From Ktedonobacter sp. (GTDB lineage Bacteria; Chloroflexota; Ktedonobacteria; Ktedonobacterales; Ktedonobacteraceae), in the NCBI GenBank assembly GCA_003450555.1, contig DMFQ01000458.1, positions 1-6,644 on the forward strand: a stretch of DNA of 6,644 nt. The letters run 5' to 3'. Position numbers and translations under genes: made by a program. Positions 1 through 6,644 of the stretch are shown here, one piece after another; positions within the stretch are counted from its first letter, which is position 1, and every line of letters starts with the position of its first letter. The notes beneath the pieces were generated by a model that ran no database searches, was not told the DNA's origin, and saw only the letters and a list, made by a program, of their open reading frames with translations.

Positions 1-128
1 TACTTAGTCTTATCCGTTAAGATACATATCCAGGACAGCATGTGAATACACATTAATTTTGCATAGCGCCTGCAATCCCCATGAAAAGTATCTCTATATA
101 TCGTTCTTTCTGGATAAAGGACGGCTAG

Positions 129-177
129 TACTGAGCGGGATATGAAAAGGTACACAAGATGAGTAACCCGCTTAGTA
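129..177 (+). repeat. Imperfect inverted repeat just upstream of the PBP gene
   Basis: The arms TACTGAGCGGG (129-139) and CCCGCTTAGTA (167-177) pair over 11 bp with one G-T wobble, leaving a 27-nt loop. The right arm ends 3 nt before the first possible PBP start codon (181). The loop contains a GAAAAGG ribosome-binding-site-like sequence and the ATG of a 17-codon upstream ORF. It could be an mRNA stem that affects translation or a protein-binding operator; the sequence cannot tell these apart. Confidence 0.45.
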
Positions 178-212
178 AATATGAGGATGTACGATATACA
201 TATGAACAATGA
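159..212 (+). CDS. Putative 17-aa upstream ORF overlapping the PBP start
   Basis: The ORF reads MSNPLSKYEDVRYTYEQ and ends at TGA 210-212. It is preceded by AAAAGG (145-150) at an 8-nt spacing, a better ribosome binding site than any in front of the PBP start codons. Its stop lies 8 nt past the internal PBP ATG at 202, so ribosomes ending here could restart on the PBP frame by translational coupling. I do not recognise the peptide. It may be a regulatory leader, a fortuitous ORF, or a remnant of a different N-terminus. Confidence 0.3.
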   Translation: MSNPLSKYEDVRYTYEQ

Positions 213-3045
213 CTTTTGGAATCAGCAACATCCCAAAGGATATAAACCCTCTCAAAACAATGAGGCTCCTCGCTCAGGAAGCCTGTTACGTGATTATCGG
301 CAGCAACATCAACAAAAGGAACAGGGATTCCAGCAGCATTCTCCTCTTTCAACGCCTTCTGAGACACAAGGACCACCAGTATATTCGCCTTTACCTGGAG
401 AACCATATGGGAACGGTCAACAGCCGCAACAACAACAATGGCCTACACCCCAGAGTTGGCCAACAGGGAATGATAACTCGAAACAGCAAGGACAAGGCTG
501 GGTAGTCAATACGATGCAGATGGTACGCCACTGGTCCGGTCGTATGGCAGCAGTCCCTTCCGTTGATCAGAATCCATTAGTACTGTATCGTTCCAACAAT
601 CCATTAATGCCAGAATTGCCAAAATCGAAACCGTGGAAAAGATCACATTCCGTGCGTGTTGCCATGATGATGAAACATCGTCGCGCTCGTTGGCACCAGC
701 ATCATCCAAAGATACAGGCTATCGCCAGCAGTATATTGATAGCCTTCTTGCTCTTGCTGGTCATCATTGCCTCGTCCGGCAGTGCCTATGCCTATAAGTA
801 CTACCAGGACCAGTTGCCGCGTCTACAAGGACTGGCAAACCAGCAGATTTCACAAACGTCTCGTATTTATGACCGTAACGGCGTACTGCTCTACGAGGCG
901 TATGACAATAGTCACATTGGCGGTGGAAGACGTACACCTGTCACCTATACGTATTTACCGCAGGTCTTGAAAGATGCTCAAACCTCGGCAGAAGACCCCA
1001 CCTTCTGGACAAATTCTGGTATTGATCCTCAAGCTATTCTACGCGCCGGCGGTCAATACTTGCAGGCTGGCGGGGTAGTTAGTGGCGCCAGCACCATTAC
1101 CCAACAATTGATCAAAAATCTGACCAACGATTCAGAGGTGACGCTCAATCGTAAAATTTCTGAAGCCGCGCTTGCCATTGGACTGACCCAACAATATCCC
1201 AAAGAGAAAATCCTTGAGATGTATTTCAATGTCTCTCCTTTTGGCGCGGAGAACCTTGGCGTCGAAGCAGCTGTAGAAGACTATTTCCATCTCAAAGCTC
1301 AGTGTGATAAGAACTTCAAGTGTATTCCAGGTGTCTACTACCTTAACTGCGACGCGGCGCACATACAACAATGCAAACCGGATCAGTGTGATCAATCAAA
1401 ATATTGCGATCCTTTGCTAGGATTGGCCCGTGCCTCCCTATTAGCAGGTATACCCCAAAGCCCCCCGACCTATGACCCGACCTTTGGACTTATTAATTCA
1501 GCCACAGGTCAGAAGTATTACCTGGAACGCCAGCAATACGTCCTTAGTCAGATGTTGCGCTGGAATATAGTAGTGCCAGGGCTGGGGACGATCAACCAGG
1601 ATATAGTGAATCAGGCGGAAGCCTTGACTGCCAAAATGAAGTTTCCAAGCTATACCCATCCCTACTATCATGGCTGCCAACATTTTGTCAACTGGGTTAT
1701 CTCACAGTTAACAGCTAAACTGGGCGATGCCTTCTTCACTGGCGGCTTCAATATCTACACAACCATAGACTACAAGCTGGAAGCCTATGTCGAACAATCC
1801 GTACGTCACCATCTACGTGACCCTGGCTTTCACTGGTTCCTCCCAAATCAGTTGCCGCTCAATACAGGCTATAATATCAACAACTCGGCAGTCGTCGTGA
1901 TGAGCGCGAAGAGCGGCGAAGTGCTGGCAATGGATGGTAGCGCGGACTATAGCTCTAGCGACCCCAGGATCAAAGGCAACTTCAATTCAGCTGTCGATGC
2001 CTTTCGGCAGCCGGGATCATCATTCAAACCTATTGTTTATGCAACAGCGTTCCAGCAAGGCTGGTATCCAGGCATTGTACTACCAGATACCAAAACCTAT
2101 TTCCCGGGAGGGATTTCTGGCGTGCCTGCTGCGTGTGCTCCTACCCCTGGTACTCTTTATTGTCCGCACGATTATGGCGGAAGCTATAATAACGTGATCT
2201 ACCCAATTCAGAAGGACCTCGCTAATTCATTTAATGTTCCTGCCGTCAAAACACTTCAGTTCGCTGGCCTTGATAATGTCGTAAATATGGCGCGACGACT
2301 GGGTATTACCGCCATAGATCAAGACATGGCCGACTATAATGCAACCTATCATACTCACCTGACCATAGCGCAACACTATGGACTCTCTTCGGCGCTTGGT
2401 ACCATTGAGGTTCCCTTGATCCAGATGATGGGTGCTTATCAGGTTTTTGCAGACCAGGGGAAACGTGTTCCCCCTCAAAGTATATTAGACATCTGGGATA
2501 ACTATGGACACCACCTCTATCACTATGACCCAACTCATCCACAGGGTGTCCAGGTTCTGAGTCCACAGCTTACGTATGTATTGACCAGTGTACTCTCAGA
2601 TGAAGCGTCCCGTGCCTTTGAGTTTGAGAACGATCATGAACTTTCCATGTGGGACTGGCAGGCGGTTGATAATCAGACACATGATGTCGCCGCGAAAACC
2701 GGAACGACAGAGAACTTCAAAGACAATTGGACTATTGGTTATACGCCTGATGTCGTGGTAGGAGTCTGGTCAGGCAACGCCGATGGAGCTGTGTTCAATC
2801 AAGGGGTTGTCGGTATCACCGGCGCTGCTCCTATCTGGCATGACGTGATCGAACATGTCAGCGGCAGGTGTGACTCAAGTTTTAATACTCCCTGTTTCAA
2901 TTACCATTTCACGAATCACACCTTTATTCAACCTCCAGGCGTAGTACAGGCCTGCGTCTCGGCAGCAAACGGCCTGGCAGGCAGTGGTCCCTGTGACTGG
3001 ATGATCGACGGCGAACAGCCAAAAAGTAGTGGCAGAAACCCTTAA
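181..3045 (+). CDS. Class A penicillin-binding protein (PBP1A-like, bifunctional transglycosylase/transpeptidase)
   Basis: This enzyme polymerises lipid II into glycan strands (GT51 domain) and cross-links stem peptides (transpeptidase domain) on the outer face of the membrane. Of 954 residues, about 1-177 are a cytoplasmic, Q/P-rich, probably disordered tail ending in a basic His/Arg cluster (165-177). One membrane segment follows at about 178-204. GT51 motifs are EDPTFWTNSGID (271-282, catalytic Glu271), GASTITQQLIKN (302-313), RKISEAA (324-330, second Glu328), KEKILEMYFN (341-350) and LLAGIPQSPP (420-429). The linker GGFNIYTTID is at 521-530. Transpeptidase motifs are intact: SSFK with Ser613/Lys616, SFN (683-685) and KTGT (839-842). 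Oddities are a six-cysteine insertion at 375-409 inside GT51, 13 cysteines in all and all extracytoplasmic, a Cys-containing C-terminal tail (897-938), and Asn278 where motif 1 usually has His. The start is uncertain: ATG 181 has no ribosome binding site, while ATG 202 has GAGG 15 nt upstream and may be coupled to the leader ORF. A terminator-like hairpin follows. Family assignment is firm; the exact subtype name is not. Confidence 0.96.
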   Translation: MRMYDIHMNNDFWNQQHPKGYKPSQNNEAPRSGSLLRDYRQQHQQKEQGFQQHSPLSTPSETQGPPVYSPLPGEPYGNGQQPQQQQWPTPQSWPTGNDNSKQQGQGWVVNTMQMVRHWSGRMAAVPSVDQNPLVLYRSNNPLMPELPKSKPWKRSHSVRVAMMMKHRRARWHQHHPKIQAIASSILIAFLLLLVIIASSGSAYAYKYYQDQLPRLQGLANQQISQTSRIYDRNGVLLYEAYDNSHIGGGRRTPVTYTYLPQVLKDAQTSAEDPTFWTNSGIDPQAILRAGGQYLQAGGVVSGASTITQQLIKNLTNDSEVTLNRKISEAALAIGLTQQYPKEKILEMYFNVSPFGAENLGVEAAVEDYFHLKAQCDKNFKCIPGVYYLNCDAAHIQQCKPDQCDQSKYCDPLLGLARASLLAGIPQSPPTYDPTFGLINSATGQKYYLERQQYVLSQMLRWNIVVPGLGTINQDIVNQAEALTAKMKFPSYTHPYYHGCQHFVNWVISQLTAKLGDAFFTGGFNIYTTIDYKLEAYVEQSVRHHLRDPGFHWFLPNQLPLNTGYNINNSAVVVMSAKSGEVLAMDGSADYSSSDPRIKGNFNSAVDAFRQPGSSFKPIVYATAFQQGWYPGIVLPDTKTYFPGGISGVPAACAPTPGTLYCPHDYGGSYNNVIYPIQKDLANSFNVPAVKTLQFAGLDNVVNMARRLGITAIDQDMADYNATYHTHLTIAQHYGLSSALGTIEVPLIQMMGAYQVFADQGKRVPPQSILDIWDNYGHHLYHYDPTHPQGVQVLSPQLTYVLTSVLSDEASRAFEFENDHELSMWDWQAVDNQTHDVAAKTGTTENFKDNWTIGYTPDVVVGVWSGNADGAVFNQGVVGITGAAPIWHDVIEHVSGRCDSSFNTPCFNYHFTNHTFIQPPGVVQACVSAANGLAGSGPCDWMIDGEQPKSSGRNP

Positions 3046-3060
3046 AGTGATGAACAAACA

Positions 3061-3102
3061 TGTTTACGAACTACCTCACCTCTATGAGATAGTTCGTAAA
3101 CA
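3061..3102 (+). terminator. Long hairpin after the PBP gene, probable terminator
   Basis: TGTTTACGAACTA (3061-3073) and TAGTTCGTAAACA (3090-3102) form a perfect 13-bp stem. After one C/A mismatch, CTCA (3075-3078) and TGAG (3085-3088) add 4 bp around a 6-nt loop. It starts 15 nt after the PBP stop codon and lies before the hrcA promoter, as a terminator should. No U-tract follows (the next bases are CCCCTTTCCCC), so it is not a textbook intrinsic terminator. It may act with Rho, or stabilise the 3' end of the mRNA. Confidence 0.55.
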
Positions 3103-3125
3103 CCCCTTTCCCCAATTGTTTCCTC

Positions 3126-3152
3126 TTGACAATCACCCGGTTTGAGTGCTAT
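3126..3152 (+). promoter_or_regulatory. Degenerate CIRCE operator (HrcA-binding site)
   Basis: The right arm GAGTGCTAT (3144-3152) matches eight of nine positions of the CIRCE arm GAGTGCTAA. With the canonical 9-bp spacer, the left arm is TTGACAATC (3126-3134), which matches six of nine positions of TTAGCACTC; its changes create the perfect -35 hexamer. A CIRCE site in front of hrcA is the classic autoregulatory arrangement. The weak left arm suggests lower affinity, which would suit a gene that must retain some repressor. It could also be only a half-site. Confidence 0.55.
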
Positions 3153-3155
3153 TCT
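3126..3155 (+). promoter_or_regulatory. Sigma-70-like promoter of the hrcA-dnaK operon
   Basis: A perfect -35 hexamer TTGACA (3126-3131) is followed, at an 18-bp spacing, by TATTCT (3150-3155, four of six matches to TATAAT). Transcription would begin near G3162, exactly at the base of the 9-bp hairpin described separately. The promoter overlaps the CIRCE-like operator, so bound HrcA would exclude RNA polymerase. The position between the upstream hairpin and hrcA supports the call. Confidence 0.6.
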
Positions 3156-3161
3156 GTATTT

Positions 3162-3182
3162 GCAGTCTCATCATGAGACTGC
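3162..3182 (+). repeat. Perfect 9-bp hairpin at the predicted 5' end of the hrcA mRNA
   Basis: GCAGTCTCA (3162-3170) and TGAGACTGC (3174-3182) are exact inverted repeats around a 3-nt TCA centre. The predicted transcription start (about 3162) falls on the first base of the stem. A stem at the extreme 5' end of an mRNA commonly slows decay; alternatively this is a second operator. The sequence does not resemble CIRCE. Confidence 0.6.
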
Positions 3183-3211
3183 TAGCAATCATACTTGACA
3201 AAGGTTGTATC

Positions 3212-3256
3212 ATGCCAACAAAGACGAAATTCCTGTTGGGAAGGGTGCACGAGTAA
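3212..3256 (+). CDS. Putative 14-aa leader ORF upstream of hrcA
   Basis: ATG 3212 opens MPTKTKFLLGRVHE and ends with TAA 3254-3256, four bases before the hrcA ATG. AAAGG (3200-3204) sits 7 nt upstream of the start, a good ribosome binding site. The hrcA ATG itself has only GGGAAGGG (3238-3245) at about 15 nt, so coupling from this leader is a plausible way to initiate hrcA. The peptide is unrecognised and has no stacked codons like an attenuator leader. It may be fortuitous. Confidence 0.35.
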   Translation: MPTKTKFLLGRVHE

Positions 3257-3260
3257 ACAC

Positions 3261-4313
3261 ATGACACCACTGAGCCAACGTAAGCAGCAGATATTGCGGG
3301 CGCTTGTTGAGGAGTATATCTATACAGCCACACCGGTTGCCTCTGAGGCCCTGGTACGGAAGTACGGCCTCAGTTTTAGCTCCGCGACTGTACGCCACGA
3401 ATTGGCTGGGCTTGAAGAGGCTGGGCTTATCAACCAACCACATACATCTGCGGGGCGGGTTCCTACCGATTTGGGTTACCGCTACTTTGTAGAGCATCTT
3501 ATGCAAGAGTCAGCTCTCGCTCTGGATGAGCAGCGCCTCATCCGTCACCAGTTCTACCAGGTGCAGGATCAGCTTGATCAATGGGTACGCTTGACAGCTT
3601 CAGTGATGGCACGTCTACTTCACAGCGCTGCAGTGATGACGCCTCCGCGTTCCACTCAGGGGCAGCTCAAACATTTTGAGATACTCTCGGTGACCGAGCT
3701 ATCGGCACACCTGGTACTGGTGCTCATGGATGGAACAGTGAAGCAGCAGCGGCTGCTGTTAGAGGCTCCGTACCACCAGGAAGAATTGAGCGCCGTTGCT
3801 GCCCATTTGAACGAGCTTTTCCAGCATAAAAGTGCGGCAGAGGTCGACAGGATATTACGTCTGCAAGACCTTTCACCGGTTGCGCTCCTGGTAGGCGGTA
3901 CCATTGCTCAAATCCTTGAGCAGCACGGCGATCCGCTGGGCGATGTGTTTTATCGTGAAGGCGTCGTCAATATCCTTGAGCAGCCGGAATACAGCCGCAT
4001 GGGGCCAGAAGAGGAACGTAATGAACGTGTACGCAAAGTAATGGAGGTATTGGAGCAGAACCGCTTCTTACCTGCCCTGGCCTCGCACCTGCGAGAGTCA
4101 GATGGCGTACAGGTGATTATAGGTGGCGAGAACGAGTGGGATGAGATGAAAGACGTCAGCATGGTAGTAGCTCGCTACGGCCAGGAGGGCGGTATAGGCG
4201 GATTGCTAGGAGTAGTTGGCCCAACACGCATGCAGTACAGTCGTGCCATTGCGGTGGTACGCTATATGACGCAGGTGATGAATGAACTGTTAGCAGAAGT
4301 CTATGGTTATTAA
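3261..4313 (+). CDS. hrcA: Heat-inducible transcription repressor HrcA
   Basis: HrcA is a cytoplasmic DNA-binding repressor of class I heat-shock genes (dnaK and groE operons), acting at CIRCE operators. In the known family its activity depends on GroEL, so misfolded protein relieves repression. The 350-residue product has normal length. It opens with the family signature LSQRKQQILRALVEEYI (4-20), followed by a winged helix-turn-helix around 39-77 containing SSATVRHELAGLEEAGLI and HTSAGRVPTDLGYRYFV. The middle is the GAF-like regulatory domain, and the C-terminus carries the typical GGLLGVVGPTRMQYSRAI (313-330) and MNELL. ATG 3261 is chosen because it places the conserved LSQRK motif at residues 4-8; an in-frame TTG at 3195 would add 22 non-family residues with three cysteines and has no ribosome binding site. 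dnaK follows after 46 nt, so the two are probably cotranscribed, from the promoter at 3126-3155. Identification is secure. Confidence 0.98.
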   Translation: MTPLSQRKQQILRALVEEYIYTATPVASEALVRKYGLSFSSATVRHELAGLEEAGLINQPHTSAGRVPTDLGYRYFVEHLMQESALALDEQRLIRHQFYQVQDQLDQWVRLTASVMARLLHSAAVMTPPRSTQGQLKHFEILSVTELSAHLVLVLMDGTVKQQRLLLEAPYHQEELSAVAAHLNELFQHKSAAEVDRILRLQDLSPVALLVGGTIAQILEQHGDPLGDVFYREGVVNILEQPEYSRMGPEEERNERVRKVMEVLEQNRFLPALASHLRESDGVQVIIGGENEWDEMKDVSMVVARYGQEGGIGGLLGVVGPTRMQYSRAIAVVRYMTQVMNELLAEVYGY

Positions 4314-4348
4314 AGTAATACGACAATTATTGATGAATGTACATGTAT

Positions 4349-4354
4349 AGGAGG
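4349..4354 (+). promoter_or_regulatory. Strong ribosome binding site of dnaK, decides the GTG start
   Basis: AGGAGG lies 5 nt upstream of GTG 4360. It is the only perfect Shine-Dalgarno sequence among the gene starts in the window and fixes the non-ATG start, which also gives the expected [14 protein letters not shown] amino terminus. No complementary CCU or U-run is present in the 46-nt gap, so I see no thermometer here. Confidence 0.85.
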
Positions 4355-4359
4355 CAACT

Positions 4360-6273
<1,914 letters not shown>

Positions 6274-6281
6274 CAACAACC

Positions 6282-6317
6282 CTTATGGGTATCCGTCAAT
6301 CGGCGGGTACCCATAAG
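6282..6317 (+). terminator. Strong hairpin between dnaK and dnaJ (terminator or attenuator)
   Basis: CTTATGGGTA (6282-6291) and TACCCATAAG (6308-6317) pair perfectly. The stem continues inward with no bulge to 6297/6302, using two G-T wobbles (6292/6307 and 6296/6303), so about 16 bp close a 4-nt AATC loop. It starts 9 nt after the dnaK stop. There is no U-run after it (TAATCTATCTACC), so it could terminate partially, block 3' exonucleases, or mark a processing site that keeps dnaK mRNA more abundant than dnaJ. Confidence 0.6.
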
Positions 6318-6367
6318 TAATCTATCTACCATTTCTTGCCTATCCTCTTGCATATACTAGGGGAACA

Positions 6368-6396
6368 TTGTAACATCATATGAAGCATAGTAAATT
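6368..6396 (+). promoter_or_regulatory. Weak candidate promoter for dnaJ
   Basis: TTGTAA (6368-6373) and TAAATT (6391-6396) are 17 bp apart, each with four of six matches to the sigma-70 consensus. Transcription from here would start near 6403, downstream of the intergenic hairpin and upstream of the structured leader of dnaJ. In AT-rich spacer DNA such a match can arise by chance. No CIRCE arm pair accompanies it, although TTAGCATTG (6395-6403) resembles a left arm loosely. Confidence 0.25.
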
Positions 6397-6412
6397 AGCA
6401 TTGAATGCGGTT

Positions 6413-6430
6413 GCGCGGAACGAAACGCGC
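6413..6430 (+). repeat. Short GC-rich hairpin in the dnaJ leader
   Basis: GCGCG (6413-6417) and CGCGC (6426-6430) pair over 5 bp around an 8-nt loop. One base separates it from the possible RNA thermometer stem at 6432-6456, so the two may stack as a two-hairpin leader. The T-rich TTTTCT nearby could alternatively make it a very weak terminator, which is unlikely with so short a stem. Confidence 0.35.
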
Positions 6431-6431
6431 C

Positions 6432-6456
6432 CTGTTTTCTCACGGTAAAGGACCAG
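6432..6456 (+). promoter_or_regulatory. Possible fourU-type RNA thermometer masking the dnaJ ribosome binding site
   Basis: UUUU (6435-6438) can pair with AGGA (6449-6452), the core of the dnaJ Shine-Dalgarno. The stem extends with CUG (6432-6434) to CAG (6454-6456), leaving one bulged C at 6453 and a 10-nt loop. Two of the seven pairs are G-U, making a weak stem that could open on heating. This matches the design of known fourU thermometers, and dnaJ is a heat-shock gene. It is a hand-made pairing, not a folded or tested structure. Confidence 0.35.
6447..6452 (+). promoter_or_regulatory. Ribosome binding site of dnaJ
   Basis: AAAGGA lies 7 nt upstream of ATG 6460, in the usual spacing, and supports that start. 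Four of its six bases (AGGA) are the ones that pair in the possible thermometer stem. Confidence 0.75.
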
Positions 6457-6459
6457 TTG

Positions 6460-6644
6460 ATGGCCACTAATAAACGAGATTATTATGAGGTATTGGGTGT
6501 AACACGGAGCGCGTCTGACGATGAGTTGAAAAAAGCTTATCGTCGTCTTGCCAAACAGTATCACCCTGATGCCAACAAAGAGCAGGGAGCGGAAGCTCGT
6601 TTTATTGAAGTGAATGAAGCCTATGAAATCCTGAGTGACTCGCA
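6460..6644 (+). CDS. dnaJ: Chaperone protein DnaJ (Hsp40), 5' part only
   Basis: DnaJ delivers unfolded substrates to DnaK and stimulates its ATPase through the J-domain. The window holds 61 codons and then ends, so the gene is cut by the window, not broken. The visible part is nearly a whole J-domain: RDYYEVLGV (6-14) at helix [18 protein letters not shown] (21-37) with the essential HPD at 35-37, and [16 protein letters not shown] (46-61) covering helix III. The Gly/Phe-rich, zinc-finger and C-terminal domains that separate true DnaJ from CbpA-like proteins lie outside the window; the position directly after dnaK makes DnaJ the likely identity. It is preceded by AAAGGA and a structured leader. 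It may be expressed by read-through from hrcA-dnaK, from its own weak promoter, or both. Confidence 0.95.
   Translation, partial: MATNKRDYYEVLGVTRSASDDELKKAYRRLAKQYHPDANKEQGAEARFIEVNEAYEILSDS

Noticed and set aside
40..75. Small inverted repeats (ATGTG/CACAT at 40-53 and TTGCA/TGCAA at 59-75) upstream of the PBP
   Set aside because: Five-base arms in AT-rich DNA are expected by chance. I also could not find a convincing promoter hexamer pair in 1-158.
3195..3200. Second TTGACA in the hrcA leader as a promoter
   Set aside because: No acceptable -10 element at 16-18 bp; the bases there read ACAAAG. It is probably chance.
3230..3242. TTCC/GGAA stem near the hrcA ribosome binding site as a thermometer
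   Set aside because: Only 4 bp with a 5-nt loop, inside the leader ORF, and it does not cover the purine run fully.
3195..3260. N-terminal extension of HrcA from TTG 3195
   Set aside because: The 22 extra residues do not resemble the family, there is no ribosome binding site, and ATG 3261 gives the normal HrcA start and length.
3911..3985. Repeated ATCCTTGAGCAGC within hrcA
   Set aside because: Two copies of a 13-nt match encoding ILEQ-type peptides in a conserved protein; too short and in coding sequence, so not a repeat element.
4316..4324. TAATACGAC, identical to the first nine bases of the T7 RNA polymerase promoter
   Set aside because: The match stops there; the following bases do not continue the phage promoter, and the site is a natural hrcA-dnaK gap. 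Coincidence.

Overview
The window holds the end-to-end sequence of three genes and the start of a fourth, all on the + strand: a class A penicillin-binding protein (PBP), the heat-shock repressor gene hrcA, the chaperone gene dnaK, and the first 61 codons of dnaJ, which runs off the right edge. No insertion sequence, tRNA, rRNA or CRISPR array is visible, and the three complete genes have their family motifs intact.

Organism (inference): an aerobic, mid-GC bacterium, most likely Chloroflexota of the Ktedonobacteria type. The evidence is a HrcA/CIRCE-type heat-shock locus, a DnaK carrying the extra nucleotide-binding-domain segment that Bacillus-type DnaKs lack, and a PBP1A-like enzyme with a variant glycosyltransferase motif 1 and 13 cysteines, all outside the membrane. 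No 16S or marker search could be run, so this is a moderate-confidence guess.

Layout. 1-180 is the upstream region of the PBP gene, with an 11-bp inverted repeat and a 17-codon upstream ORF that overlaps the PBP start. 181-3045 is the PBP. 3046-3260 holds a long hairpin (probable terminator), then a sigma-70-like promoter overlapping a degenerate CIRCE operator, a perfect 9-bp hairpin that would sit at the 5' end of the mRNA, and a 14-codon upstream ORF ending 4 nt before hrcA. 3261-4313 is hrcA, and after 46 nt dnaK follows at 4360-6273 behind a perfect AGGAGG. 6274-6459 contains a 16-bp hairpin, a weak promoter candidate, a small GC-rich hairpin and a possible fourU-type RNA thermometer covering the dnaJ ribosome binding site. 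dnaJ starts at 6460.

How the genes work together: HrcA would repress its own operon through the CIRCE-like site, and DnaK with DnaJ forms the core Hsp70 folding machine. The nucleotide exchange factor gene grpE, commonly placed between hrcA and dnaK, is absent from that position. The PBP is a separate cell-wall transcription unit. The most interesting signals are regulatory: layered control (operator, 5' hairpin, leader ORF, intergenic hairpin, possible thermosensor) and the cysteine-rich insertion in the PBP glycosyltransferase domain.
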